64,000 nt of DNA from Pelagibacterium luteolum (GTDB taxonomy: Bacteria; Pseudomonadota; Alphaproteobacteria; Rhizobiales; Devosiaceae). The stretch spans positions 231,224-295,223 of the forward strand of contig NZ_FNCS01000004.1 of assembly GCF_900100665.1 (NCBI RefSeq), written 5' to 3'. Position numbers and translations under genes: made by a program. The notes beneath the pieces were generated by a model. That model was given only the letters and a program-made list of their open reading frames with translations. It did not search any database and was not told the DNA's origin. Positions 27,994 through 36,560 of this stretch are shown here, in pieces. Numbering within the stretch: the stretch's first letter is position 1; every line of letters begins with the position of its first letter.

Positions 27994-28710
27994 TCAGCGG
28001 CAGGTCAGCAGGAAGCGGGCGATGTCGTCGGTAACGTAGTGAACATGCTCGAATTCAGCACCTCCACCCAGCTCCCATGCATCGCACTGCTCATGGGCAA
28101 ACCCAGCCCTGGCGACCACTTGAACAGTCGTCATGCCGATCTTGTGGGGGACGCGAAGGTTCTTTTCCAGATCGTCGAACATGATCGAACGCGTCGGGTC
28201 GATCCCATGGGCCGCAAGAAAACTCTCATAGGCGATATCGAGCGGCTTTGGCTGATATTTGGCAGCCTTGATATCGAAGATGCCTTCGAATAGATCCATC
28301 GCGCCCAGCCGGTGCAACACCGCCTTGGCGTGCCCGGTCGATCCGTTGGTGAAAATGAACTTGCGTCCCGGCAAAGCGGCAATCGCACCCACCAGTTCGG
28401 GGTGGGCGAGGACCGGCGAATAGTCGATCTTGTGCACGGCATCGAGATAGTGATCGGGATCGATGGTCAACGTGCTCATCAACCCGTTCAGCGTCGTGCC
28501 GTGATCTCGGTAGTAGGCCTTCTGCAACTCCCGCGCCGCGTCGAAATCGAGCTTGGCGATCTCCATCACATAGGTTGTGATCGCCGTATCGATCTGCGCG
28601 AACAGATTGCACTCACGCGGATAGAGCGTGTTGTCGAGATCGAACACCCAATCGGTGATGTGGTCGAACGATACGGATTTGGCGCGGGCAGGTGGGGTCA
28701 TCTGGTTCAT
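27994..28710 (-). CDS. Pyrimidine 5'-nucleotidase (HAD superfamily, SDT1-like)
   Basis: Predicted phosphatase of pyrimidine nucleoside monophosphates or related phosphoesters. 238 residues. HAD motif I is VFDLDNTLYP (about 22-31) with both catalytic Asp; motif II is FTNGSTGHA (near 120); the C-terminal motif is IMFDDLEKNL (near 173). The YPRECNLF cap start is typical of the TIGR01993 group. It follows argB by 66 bp on the same strand and may be cotranscribed. Confidence 0.85.
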   Translation of the reverse strand: MNQMTPPARAKSVSFDHITDWVFDLDNTLYPRECNLFAQIDTAITTYVMEIAKLDFDAARELQKAYYRDHGTTLNGLMSTLTIDPDHYLDAVHKIDYSPVLAHPELVGAIAALPGRKFIFTNGSTGHAKAVLHRLGAMDLFEGIFDIKAAKYQPKPLDIAYESFLAAHGIDPTRSIMFDDLEKNLRVPHKIGMTTVQVVARAGFAHEQCDAWELGGGAEFEHVHYVTDDIARFLLTCR

Positions 28711-28776
28711 GACCCCATTATGCCCGATTTCAGTGAACGGGAAATGACTGAAAACGCATGTGTGATCGCTTGCCTC

Positions 28777-29667
28777 CTAGCGCACGATCAGCGTGCCGGC
28801 GCCGTGTTCGGTAAACAACTCCAGCAACACCGAGTGGGCGGTCTTGCCATTGACGATCACCACGCCTTCGACTCCGCGGTCGAGCGCTTCGATGCAGGTC
28901 TCGACTTTGGGAATCATGCCGCCGGAAATTGTGCCGTCGGCAATGAGCTGCTGGGCTTCGCGCACGGAAAGCTCGGGAATGAGCTCGCCATGTTTGTTCA
29001 AAACACCCGGCACGTCGGTCAAAAACAACAACCGCTTGGCAAACACCGCGCCGGCGATCGCTCCGGCAAACGTGTCGGCGTTGATGTTGTAGGTTTCGCC
29101 ATCACGTCCTGGCGCAACGGGGGCAATCACCGGAATCATCTCCGAGCGCGAGAGAAGGTCGATCAGAGTCCGATCGATCTCGACCGGCTCACCGACGAAC
29201 CCAAGATCGAGAATGCGCTCGATATTTGAGGTCGGATCGATGACGCTTTTGTTGGCCTTTTCAGCAAAGACCATGTTGCCGTCCTTGCCGCATAGACCGA
29301 TCGCCCATTCGCCTTCGGCGTTGATCATGGCGACGATCTCTTTGTTGATCGAGCCGGCAAGGACCATCTCGACAACTTCGACAGTGCGTCGATCGGTGAC
29401 GCGCAGCCCGTTCTCGAACTTGGATTCGATTCCCAGCCTTTTCAGCATTTCACCGATCTGCGGACCGCCTCCATGCACGACGATCGGGTTGACGCCCGAC
29501 TGCTTCAAAAGCGCCACGTCACGCGCGAACGCCTTGCCGAGAGCCGCGTCGCCCATGGCATGACCGCCATATTTGATGACGACCGTCTTGTTCTCATAGC
29601 GCTGCATGAAGGGCAGCGCCTTTGTCAGCACCTCGGCGTCGTAGGCGTTCTCAAGTCCGTCTGCCAT
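28777..29667 (-). CDS. argB: Acetylglutamate kinase
   Basis: Phosphorylates N-acetylglutamate in arginine biosynthesis. 296 residues. Amino acid kinase motifs are [10 protein letters not shown] (about 33-42), [13 protein letters not shown] (about 62-74) and [15 protein letters not shown] (near 192). Length and N-terminal extension suggest the arginine-sensitive hexameric type, an inference from family knowledge. The ATG is at 29667; the promoter is presumably shared with the divergent sigma factor region. Confidence 0.96.
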   Translation of the reverse strand: MADGLENAYDAEVLTKALPFMQRYENKTVVIKYGGHAMGDAALGKAFARDVALLKQSGVNPIVVHGGGPQIGEMLKRLGIESKFENGLRVTDRRTVEVVEMVLAGSINKEIVAMINAEGEWAIGLCGKDGNMVFAEKANKSVIDPTSNIERILDLGFVGEPVEIDRTLIDLLSRSEMIPVIAPVAPGRDGETYNINADTFAGAIAGAVFAKRLLFLTDVPGVLNKHGELIPELSVREAQQLIADGTISGGMIPKVETCIEALDRGVEGVVIVNGKTAHSVLLELFTEHGAGTLIVR

Positions 29668-29791
29668 AGGGCTGCAAATCTCCGTGTGTGCGTCTAGTGT
29701 GCATAACGCAATCGCGATGGATCAATCCAGTGCTTGAATTCATTCGTAAAAACGAAAAAACTATGTCCAACTTGTCCCGGGAGGAACATTG

Positions 29792-30334
29792 ATGGCCGAG
29801 CCTGCTGAAATAACGCAGCTTTTGTCCCGGGTGGCGCTGCGAGACCGCGCCGCGTTCAAGGCACTTTACGATCGGACCAGCGCGAAACTTTTTGGCGTGA
29901 CCTTGCGTATTTTGTCCAACAGAACCGAAGCCGAGGATGCGTTGCAGGAAGTTTTCATCAAGGTCTGGCAGCGCGCTGAAGGCTATAGGCCCGATGCCGC
30001 AAGCCCTATGACCTGGCTGATCACCATTGCGCGCAACCACGCCATCGACAAGGTCAGGGCGCGGCGGTCCGGTCATACCGATATAGAAGAAGCGTTCGAT
30101 CTCGCCGATTCGGGCATGAACCCCGAGCAGTCGGCGATAAATACTGACGACGGCAACCGGATCGATGACTGCATGAAGTCGCTCAAGCCGGATCGCGCCG
30201 AGGCGGTCCGGCGCGTCTATGTGGAAGGCGAGAGCTATAACGAACTGGCGGACCGGCTGGCGGTTCCGCTCAATACGGTCCGCACCTGGCTGAGGCGATC
30301 GCTTCTGGCCCTGCGCGAGTGCCTGGAAGCCTAA
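29792..30334 (+). CDS. ECF-type RNA polymerase sigma factor (SigK-like)
   Basis: Alternative sigma factor, 180 residues. Region 2 is at about residues 20-85 (EAEDALQEVFIKVWQRAEGY), region 4 at about 125-175 with the helix-turn-helix ESYNELADRLAVPLNTVRTW. The gene begins at ATG 29792 after GGGAGGAAC. The next gene, 13 bp on, encodes a one-helix anti-sigma factor, so the pair is a regulatory couple controlling envelope stress or fasciclin secretion, by analogy with SigK/RskA. Confidence 0.92.
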   Translation: MAEPAEITQLLSRVALRDRAAFKALYDRTSAKLFGVTLRILSNRTEAEDALQEVFIKVWQRAEGYRPDAASPMTWLITIARNHAIDKVRARRSGHTDIEEAFDLADSGMNPEQSAINTDDGNRIDDCMKSLKPDRAEAVRRVYVEGESYNELADRLAVPLNTVRTWLRRSLLALRECLEA

Positions 30335-30347
30335 ACGAAAGACGACG

Positions 30348-31067
30348 ATGAGCGATTTTGGCGATACAGATCTGAGCCGGGATGAAGAGCGCCGCGTTGC
30401 GGTGGCCGAGTATGTGCTCGGCCTTGGCTCCGTCACGTCTCGCGCGACAATCGCTCGGGCAATCGAGACCGATGCCGCGATTGCCAGTGAGGCGCGGTTC
30501 TGGGAACGTCATCTGTCGCGTTTCAACGACGACTATGAAGCGGTCGCCGCGCCGGCTGGCGTCTTCGAGCGAATCGAGCAGCGATTGTTCGGCAACGCTC
30601 AGGTCACGCGTGCCTCTTGGTACGATTCTCTCAATTTCTGGCGTGGCCTCACCGGTCTCGCGGCCGCGGCAGCCGTCGTGGCGATTGGGCTAAATCTTTT
30701 GCCACCTGTGGCGCCGACTCCAACGGATGACACTCAGCTCGTTGCAGCCCTTCAAACAGTTGAAGGCGATGTGAGCTTTTTGGCGCGATATGATGCGGCG
30801 TCGGGGCAACTTCGCCTGACGGGTTCGGGCTCGCCGGCAGGGACGGCAAACGACTACGAGCTCTGGTTCATCGAAGGCGATAACGCTCCCATTTCGATGG
30901 GCGTCCTGACCGTGGGCGAAGCGCAGACCGTTTCCGTTGACGAGGCTTTGCGCGAGCAGTTCAGCCAAGGCATCACCCTCGCCGTCACCCGTGAAATTGC
31001 CGGCGGCTCGCCAACTGGTGCGCCGGAAGGTCCGATCGTGGCAGCTGGTCCCGTAGCGGCCATCTGA
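30348..31067 (+). CDS. Anti-sigma factor, RskA type
   Basis: Membrane-bound inhibitor of the preceding ECF sigma factor. 239 residues. The cytoplasmic N-terminal domain (about 1-95) carries VAEYVLGLGS and FWERHLSRF, one membrane segment follows (GLAAAAAVVAIGLNLLPP, about 103-120), and the periplasmic C-terminus matches the RskA domain (YELWFIEGDNAPISMGVL). Regulated proteolysis would release the sigma factor; this is family knowledge, not seen here. Confidence 0.9.
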   Translation: MSDFGDTDLSRDEERRVAVAEYVLGLGSVTSRATIARAIETDAAIASEARFWERHLSRFNDDYEAVAAPAGVFERIEQRLFGNAQVTRASWYDSLNFWRGLTGLAAAAAVVAIGLNLLPPVAPTPTDDTQLVAALQTVEGDVSFLARYDAASGQLRLTGSGSPAGTANDYELWFIEGDNAPISMGVLTVGEAQTVSVDEALREQFSQGITLAVTREIAGGSPTGAPEGPIVAAGPVAAI

Positions 31068-31182
31068 TCTCCGAAATTATTTGAGCCGGTCTGAAACTTT
31101 CCTTTTCGAGTGTCCGTAATTCATTTCAGCTTCCCCGACAGAGGGCGGCCAATAATGGACACTCGTCAAGGAGACGAACATC

Positions 31183-31740
31183 ATGAAGACCCGTGCACTT
31201 GCCCTTTCCGCCCTCCTCGCCACTTCGGCTTTCGCCGGCGCAGCCTTTGCGCAGGAAAACCCGATGGTCGGCGGCGCGCCGATGTCGCCTGAGATGAACA
31301 TCGTTGAGAACGCGGTTAATTCGGCTGATCACACGACCCTTGTCGCCGCTGTTGAAGCTGCCGGCCTTGTTGAAACGCTCCAGGGTGAAGGCCCCTTCAC
31401 AGTATTCGCGCCGACCAATGACGCATTCGCTGCACTGCCTGAAGGCACGGTCGATACGCTTTTGCTGCCGGAAAACCTTGAAATGCTGCAGCAGGTTCTG
31501 ACCTGTCACGTCGTTGGCGCCAACGTCACCTCGACTGACCTGGTCGGTATGATCGAAGCCGATGGCGGCACCCACACTATTGAAACGCTCGGCGGTTGCA
31601 TGCTGGAAGCCACGCTCGATGGTGACTCGGTCGTCATCACCGACGAAAACGGCACCGCGGCCACAGTGACCATCGCTGACGTTATCCAGTCCAATGGTGT
31701 GATCCACGTGACCGACGCGGTGTTCACGCCTGCCATGTAA
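31183..31740 (+). CDS. Secreted fasciclin (FAS1) domain protein
   Basis: Exported adhesion-type protein, 185 residues. A Sec signal peptide (TRALALSALLATSAFAGAAF then AQ) is followed by one FAS1 domain with the H1 motif GPFTVFAPTNDAFAALP (about 70-86) and the H2 region NGVIHVTDAVFTPAM at the C-terminus. AAGGAG precedes the ATG. Its position after an ECF sigma/RskA pair is a known arrangement; the sigma factor probably controls it. A terminator follows. Confidence 0.93.
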   Translation: MKTRALALSALLATSAFAGAAFAQENPMVGGAPMSPEMNIVENAVNSADHTTLVAAVEAAGLVETLQGEGPFTVFAPTNDAFAALPEGTVDTLLLPENLEMLQQVLTCHVVGANVTSTDLVGMIEADGGTHTIETLGGCMLEATLDGDSVVITDENGTAATVTIADVIQSNGVIHVTDAVFTPAM

Positions 31741-31792
31741 GAGGCACCAGCGGACTGCCGCATTGCCCCCAACCGGTGTGGCAGTTCGCAAT

Positions 31793-31831
31793 GACGCCCG
31801 GCGGCCCTCCGTCCGTCGGGCGTCTCCTTTT
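31793..31831 (+). terminator. Rho-independent terminator of the fasciclin gene
   Basis: GACGCCCG at 31793-31800 pairs with CGGGCGTC at 31817-31824, followed by TCCTTTT. The loop is long at 16 nt but partly self-complementary. Confidence 0.6.
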
Positions 31832-31897
31832 GTTACACAGGTCCTTGATTGGATTTGAACCCAGCACCGTGGCAAACAGAGCATGAGGAGAATGACC

Positions 31898-32380
31898 ATG
31901 CTTGATCGTCGCACATTTTTTTTGGCCGGCACGGCCCTCGCCGGCGCCGCAGCTTTCGGGTTCGCATTGAGCGCGAAGGCGGCAGAGGGCGATTTCCCGT
32001 TCGTGCTTTCGGATGACGAATGGCGCGAGCGCCTGACGGACATGCAGTATTATGTCCTTCGCGAGCATGGCACCGAAAGGGCGTTCACATCCGAACTTGA
32101 CGGCTTTTACGAACCAGGCACCTATCATTGTGCCGGTTGCGACCAGGCGCTCTATTCCTCCGAAGCCAAGTACGATAGTCGCACTGGGTGGCCCAGCTTC
32201 TGGGAAGCGCTGCCCGGCGCCATCGGCACGTCACAGGATACATCGTTTGGCATGACCCGCACCGAATGCCATTGCTCGAACTGTGGTGGCCATCAGGGGC
32301 ACATTTTCAACGATGGTCCCGAGCCGACCGGCGATCGCCATTGCATCAACGGTGTTGCACTCAAATTCGTGGCTGCCTGA
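31898..32380 (+). CDS. msrB: Tat-exported peptide-methionine (R)-S-oxide reductase MsrB
   Basis: Repairs oxidised methionine (R-sulfoxide). About 160 residues. The N-terminus MLDRRTFFLAGTALAGAAAF is a twin-arginine signal followed by an Ala-X-Ala type site, so the enzyme should work in the periplasm. The MsrB domain has both zinc CxxC motifs (CAGC near 72, CSNC near 122), the TGWPSF motif and the catalytic Cys in HCINGVALKF at the C-terminus. I chose ATG 31898 because GAGGAG lies 7 bases upstream; two other in-frame ATGs (31883, 31892) overlap that site. Confidence 0.92.
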   Translation: MLDRRTFFLAGTALAGAAAFGFALSAKAAEGDFPFVLSDDEWRERLTDMQYYVLREHGTERAFTSELDGFYEPGTYHCAGCDQALYSSEAKYDSRTGWPSFWEALPGAIGTSQDTSFGMTRTECHCSNCGGHQGHIFNDGPEPTGDRHCINGVALKFVAA

Positions 32381-32481
32381 ATAAGGCCACTGAACCATCA
32401 AAACTCTTGCTTGCTTTCGCCACGGGCGGCTGTCATCCAGTCGCCCGCTTGTCTTTGTTGCACGCTGGAAGTCTTTGATCG

Positions 32482-33186
32482 ATGCGCCTGACCATTTTGC
32501 AGACCGGCGTTGTGCCGATATCCTTGTCCGACCGGTTTCCGTCTTACCCTGAGATGTTCCGCGCCATGTTCGAGCGCGACGGCGCGCGTTTCGACTATGA
32601 GGTGATCAAGGTCGCGGACGGTGAGCCGATCCCCGATGCTAAATCATGTGAAGCTGTAGTCATCACAGGATCCTCGGCAGGCGTTTACGAGACGCATCCC
32701 TGGCTACCGCCTTTGCGCGACTTCATCCGCAGCGCTTACACCGCGCGAACGAAAATGATCGGCATATGCTTTGGCCACCAGGTGATCGCCGATGCTTTGG
32801 GCGGTGAGGTGCGCAAGTCGGAAAAGGGGTGGGGGCTCGGGCGTCACACCTACGAGGTTCTGCCATTCCGACCCCATTTTGATCTGCCGCGCGCCAGCCT
32901 GTCGATCGCCTGCTCGCATCAGGATCAGGTGATCGCTCCGCCGCGCGAAGCACGAGTGATTTTGCGTTCGCAGTTCGCGCCCAATGCCGGCCTGGCGTAT
33001 GAGAATGGCGCCGCAATGAGCTTCCAGCCACACCCCGAATTCGACGATGCATACTCCCGTGCGCTCATTACTTTGCGTGAGGGGCGCGCGTCGCAGGACG
33101 TTATCGATGCCGCCAATGCCTCGATGTGCCAGCCGTCCGATAGCCCATTGCTGGTGCGAGCCATGAGCAGGTTTTTGGCGGCGTGA
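32482..33186 (+). CDS. Class I glutamine amidotransferase-like protein
   Basis: 234 residues with the GATase1 fold. The nucleophile elbow is IGICFGHQVIADALGG (Cys near residue 96) and the His/Glu pair is in FQPHPEFD (near 176), so the catalytic triad is complete. There is no fused synthetase domain and no partner gene nearby, so the ammonia acceptor is unknown; the protein could instead hydrolyse a gamma-glutamyl compound. Confidence 0.85.
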   Translation: MRLTILQTGVVPISLSDRFPSYPEMFRAMFERDGARFDYEVIKVADGEPIPDAKSCEAVVITGSSAGVYETHPWLPPLRDFIRSAYTARTKMIGICFGHQVIADALGGEVRKSEKGWGLGRHTYEVLPFRPHFDLPRASLSIACSHQDQVIAPPREARVILRSQFAPNAGLAYENGAAMSFQPHPEFDDAYSRALITLREGRASQDVIDAANASMCQPSDSPLLVRAMSRFLAA

Positions 33187-33348
33187 GAGACTGTTGTCAC
33201 TAGGCGTTCGCGCGACATCCTGCCTTACTAAAAGCGGTCCATGAAAAACTAATGCCCCACACAGTTGCGCCGGTATATGATGGCAACGGCTCGGTACACC
33301 GGGTCATGTCTCCGGCGTGAGGATGCCATAGCCTGTGTTGACGTCATC

Positions 33349-33732
33349 ATGAACCGGGGATCGGGCCTAAATGTCTCCGGCGACGACCTTGAACCGATCC
33401 AGCCCCAGCCGGCATCGCTTGGTCCGTGGGCGGCGGTTGCAGGATATTTCACCACCCGCCTCTCGGGAACCGCGCCGCTCGCCACGTTGTTCTGGCGCGA
33501 TATGCTCTTGATCGGCACAATCCTGACCGGGCTGAGCTTTGTTGCTGTCCTCGTATTATCCGCGCACCGTGCGTCCGGCCTGGCCATCGGCATCGCTTAT
33601 TTCTCCGCACTACCCTACAACGGCTTCATCACGTTCGCTGTGTGCAGGGCCGCAGAGCGCAAGGGCCCCTGGCTACGGTTTGTCGTGCAGCTTTGTGCCG
33701 TCGTCTGGTTCACGATCTCGATTTTTGTCTGA
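33349..33732 (+). CDS. Small hypothetical membrane protein
   Basis: About 127 residues with three likely membrane segments (DMLLIGTILTGLSFVAVLVL, GLAIGIAYFSALPYNGFITF and FVVQLCAVVWFTISIFV at the extreme C-terminus). Function not recognised. The start at ATG 33349 is a guess because no ribosome-binding site is visible; the frame is open from 33265. Confidence 0.55.
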   Translation: MNRGSGLNVSGDDLEPIQPQPASLGPWAAVAGYFTTRLSGTAPLATLFWRDMLLIGTILTGLSFVAVLVLSAHRASGLAIGIAYFSALPYNGFITFAVCRAAERKGPWLRFVVQLCAVVWFTISIFV

Positions 33733-33823
33733 CCGCACCCTGGCCACTGGTCGACCTCACGTTTGATCCTTTTGTGACATGTCAGTCTTGACGGACGCAA
33801 TCGTGTCTGCTCTCATACCAAAA

Positions 33824-33856
33824 CAATGATATGTATTACATAACTATGTATCATTG
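33824..33856. promoter_or_regulatory. Operator-like nested palindromes upstream of the ABC/amidohydrolase operon
   Basis: CAATGATA at 33824-33831 is a perfect inverted repeat of TATCATTG at 33849-33856. Inside it sits a second perfect palindrome, TATGTA-T-TACATA, at 33830-33842, and TATGTAT recurs as a direct repeat at 33845-33851. The core TGTATTACA fits the TNGTNNNACNA pattern bound by GntR/FadR-type regulators, although the only regulator in this locus is an IclR protein. It ends about 18 bp before the first start codon, a position suited to repression. Confidence 0.65.
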
Positions 33857-33874
33857 AACAAAGGGAGCATCGTT

Positions 33875-35407
33875 ATGAAGTCCATCCTCAAGGCAGCGGC
33901 CATCGCTGCCCTGGCCGGTATTTCTTTGCCGAATTTCGCCATGGCGCAGACAGAAGGGGGCGCCATCGACGTCGCCACCATCGGCGAGCCGCCAACCCTC
34001 GATCCCATGACATCGACAGCCGATCTGGTCGGGATCATCACCCAGCACATGTTCGAAACGCTCTATACGTTCGACGCCAACTGGGCCGTCGTGCCACTTC
34101 TGGCCGCCGATATGCCCGAGATTTCCGAAGACGGCACGGTTTACACGATCACCTTGCGTGACGGCGTCACCTTCCATGACGGTTCGGACATGACCGCCGA
34201 AGACGTGGTCGCCTCGCTTGAGCGCTGGCTGCGCATCGCAAGCCGCGGCATGCAGACCGCCGAGTCCGTAGAAAGTGTAGAGGCGGTCGATGACCTGACC
34301 GTTGAGATCACCCTAAACGGTCCTTACGCACCGCTGCTGGCGCTGCTGTCGCTCAACAACTCCGCAGCCATCGTCATTCCGTCAGAAATTGCGTCTGCCG
34401 ACGTAATGGAAGACTTCATCGGTACCGGCCCTTACCAGCTCGGCGAACGTCGTCCTGACCAGTTCACCCAGCTCACGCGCTTTGAAGATTATGCCTCGCG
34501 CGACGAAGAGCCCAACGGCTATGGCGGCGGACGTCATCAATACCTCGATGAAATCCGCTTCGTCCCTGTCCCCGATCCCAACACCCGCATCGAAGGCGCC
34601 GTCGCCGGTCAGTTCGACTATGTCGATTCCATCGCGGTGGAAGCCTATGACCGCATCGCTAGCGGCAACACCGAGCCGGTGATGCTTGCGCCGTTCGGCT
34701 GGCCAGTGTTCGTGATGAACACGTCTGAAGGCGTCAACGCCGATATCAACCTTCGCAAAGCCATCCAGGCCGCGCTTGCGCCCCAGGACATGCTGCTCGC
34801 GGCGTTCGGGTCGGAAGACTTCTTCTCGGTCGACGGCGCGATGTATCCCGAGGGCTATGTCTGGCACACCGAAGCCGGCACCGAGCCCTACAAGCCCATG
34901 GGCGATATGGAATTGGTAGCGCAGCTGCTTGAGGAATCCGACTATGACGGGTCCCCAATCCGCATCCTGACCTCGCGTCAGTATGAGTTTCACTACACCA
35001 TGGCTCAAGTCGCCGAAGCCTATCTCGAGGCGGCGGGCATGGATGTGCAGCTTGACGTCGTCGAATGGGCAACCCTGACCCAGCAGCGCACCGATCCGGC
35101 CGCGTGGGACATCTACATCACCCACTCGCCCTTCCTGCCCGAACCATCGCTGACCGGTATCATGAGCGACACCTCGCCCGGCTGGTGGGTGTCGGACGCC
35201 AAGCACGAAGCGCTGGGCGCCTTCAACGCCGAAGCCGATCCCGACGCGCGCGTCGAGTTGTGGGCTGCGGTTCAGGAAGTGGTCTATGAGGAAGTTCCGG
35301 CCTTTAAGGTTGGCAATTTCAACGCTGTGGCGGCTCAGTCTCCGGCTCTCGAGGGCGTGACGCCGGCCCCATGGCCCTACTTCTGGAACGCCTATCTGGA
35401 AGAATAG
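33875..35407 (+). CDS. ABC transporter substrate-binding protein, family 5 (dipeptide/opine type)
   Basis: Periplasmic binding protein of about 510 residues that captures the operon's substrate. The Sec signal is MKSILKAAAIAALAGISLPN followed by FAMA and cleavage before QTEG. The SBP_bac_5 domain covers the rest (GEPPTLDPM, YTITLRDGVTFHDGSDMTAEDV, DFIGTGPYQL). I chose ATG 33875 with GGGAG 7 bases upstream. A large stem-loop follows the gene before the permease genes. The ligand is unknown; the neighbouring amidohydrolase and PLP enzyme suggest an amide- or amine-bearing organic acid. Confidence 0.93.
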   Translation: MKSILKAAAIAALAGISLPNFAMAQTEGGAIDVATIGEPPTLDPMTSTADLVGIITQHMFETLYTFDANWAVVPLLAADMPEISEDGTVYTITLRDGVTFHDGSDMTAEDVVASLERWLRIASRGMQTAESVESVEAVDDLTVEITLNGPYAPLLALLSLNNSAAIVIPSEIASADVMEDFIGTGPYQLGERRPDQFTQLTRFEDYASRDEEPNGYGGGRHQYLDEIRFVPVPDPNTRIEGAVAGQFDYVDSIAVEAYDRIASGNTEPVMLAPFGWPVFVMNTSEGVNADINLRKAIQAALAPQDMLLAAFGSEDFFSVDGAMYPEGYVWHTEAGTEPYKPMGDMELVAQLLEESDYDGSPIRILTSRQYEFHYTMAQVAEAYLEAAGMDVQLDVVEWATLTQQRTDPAAWDIYITHSPFLPEPSLTGIMSDTSPGWWVSDAKHEALGAFNAEADPDARVELWAAVQEVVYEEVPAFKVGNFNAVAAQSPALEGVTPAPWPYFWNAYLEE

Positions 35408-35422
35408 TCGGGTCCTCCCGAG

Positions 35423-35465
35423 GGGCGCCGTCATTGCCCGGATTTCGTTATCCGTGGCGGCGCCC
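35423..35465 (+). other. Intercistronic stem-loop after the binding-protein gene
   Basis: GGGCGCCG at 35423-35430 pairs with CGGCGCCC at 35458-35465, enclosing a second stem CGGAT/ATCCG (35439-35443 with 35450-35454). It has no T-run. In ABC operons such hairpins commonly protect the upstream binding-protein message and lower expression of the permease genes. Confidence 0.6.
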
Positions 35466-35618
35466 TGGAGGCAACCGATACGCTTATCGAAGGGGAGGGC
35501 CGCTTTGCGTCCTCCTTGCCAGCACCTTGCGGCTGTGCTGCCCTCCCTTTCGTCCCTTATTCTGTCGCGCAGTCGAGCCGGAAATGCTTTCGACTGCCCT
35601 CGAAAAGGACCGGACTGA

Positions 35619-36560
35619 ATGCTACGCGCAGCACTCAATCGTTTGATCGGCATGCTGACTGTGATGGCCATCGTGGTCACCATCGTCTTCATCATCGTCC
35701 GCGTGACGCCGGGCGACCCTGCGGCCGTCATGCTCGGCCCCGACGCCAATGCGGCCGATATCCAGGCGCTGCGCCAACGGCTGGGTCTGGATGGGTCGAT
35801 CATCCAGCAATTCATCTCCTATATCGGTGGCATACTGCGCGGTGATCTCGGGCAATCGATCTTTCTCGGCCAGCCTGTAACGACTGCGCTATGGATGCGG
35901 GCCGAGCCGACCTTTTTCCTCACCATCTTCTCGCTCTCGATCGCCACGATCATCGCCCTTCCCATCGGCGTAGCGTCCGCCTATTGGCGCGGTTCGGTGT
36001 TCGATCAGGTGATGACGGCCGTGGCAATGTTTGCTGCGTCGGTCCCCAGTTTCTGGCTCGGCCTGATCTTCATCCAGACGTTTGCCGTGGGATTGGGATG
36101 GTTCCCGACCTCAGGCTATGGCGGGCCGTATTCGTCGCTGGGCGATCGCCTCTACCACCTCATCTTGCCCGCCACGACGCTTGGTATCGTCTCCTCGGCG
36201 CTCATCATGCGCTTCACCCGCGCATCGATGCTCGATGTGCTCAACGACGATTACGTCCGGACTGCACGATCGAAGGGCATGAGCGAATGGCGCGTCGTCG
36301 TGCGCCATGCCCTAAAGAATGCCCTGATCCCGATCCTCACCGTTGTCGGTCTGACGGCCGCTCTTTTGATCTCGGGCGCCATCGTCACCGAAACCGTCTT
36401 TGCGCTTCCTGGGGTGGGCAATCTGATCGTTTCTGCTGTGCTGCGTCGTGACTATCCGGTCATCCAGGGCGCGTTGCTGATCGTCGCCGGGCTCTACGTC
36501 CTCGTCAATTTCCTGATCGACATGCTCTACCTGCTCGTCGACCCGCGCGTGAGGTACTGA
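35619..36560 (+). CDS. ABC transporter permease, DppB-like
   Basis: Inner-membrane permease of 313 residues. It opens with a membrane segment (IGMLTVMAIVVTIVFIIVRV) and the PGDPAAVMLG motif typical of DppB/OppB. The cytoplasmic EAA loop is RTARSKGMSEWRVVVRHALKNA (about 206-227; shown as RTARSKGMSEW). Stop and the next start share one base. It forms the channel with the following DppC-like protein. Confidence 0.94.
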   Translation: MLRAALNRLIGMLTVMAIVVTIVFIIVRVTPGDPAAVMLGPDANAADIQALRQRLGLDGSIIQQFISYIGGILRGDLGQSIFLGQPVTTALWMRAEPTFFLTIFSLSIATIIALPIGVASAYWRGSVFDQVMTAVAMFAASVPSFWLGLIFIQTFAVGLGWFPTSGYGGPYSSLGDRLYHLILPATTLGIVSSALIMRFTRASMLDVLNDDYVRTARSKGMSEWRVVVRHALKNALIPILTVVGLTAALLISGAIVTETVFALPGVGNLIVSAVLRRDYPVIQGALLIVAGLYVLVNFLIDMLYLLVDPRVRY

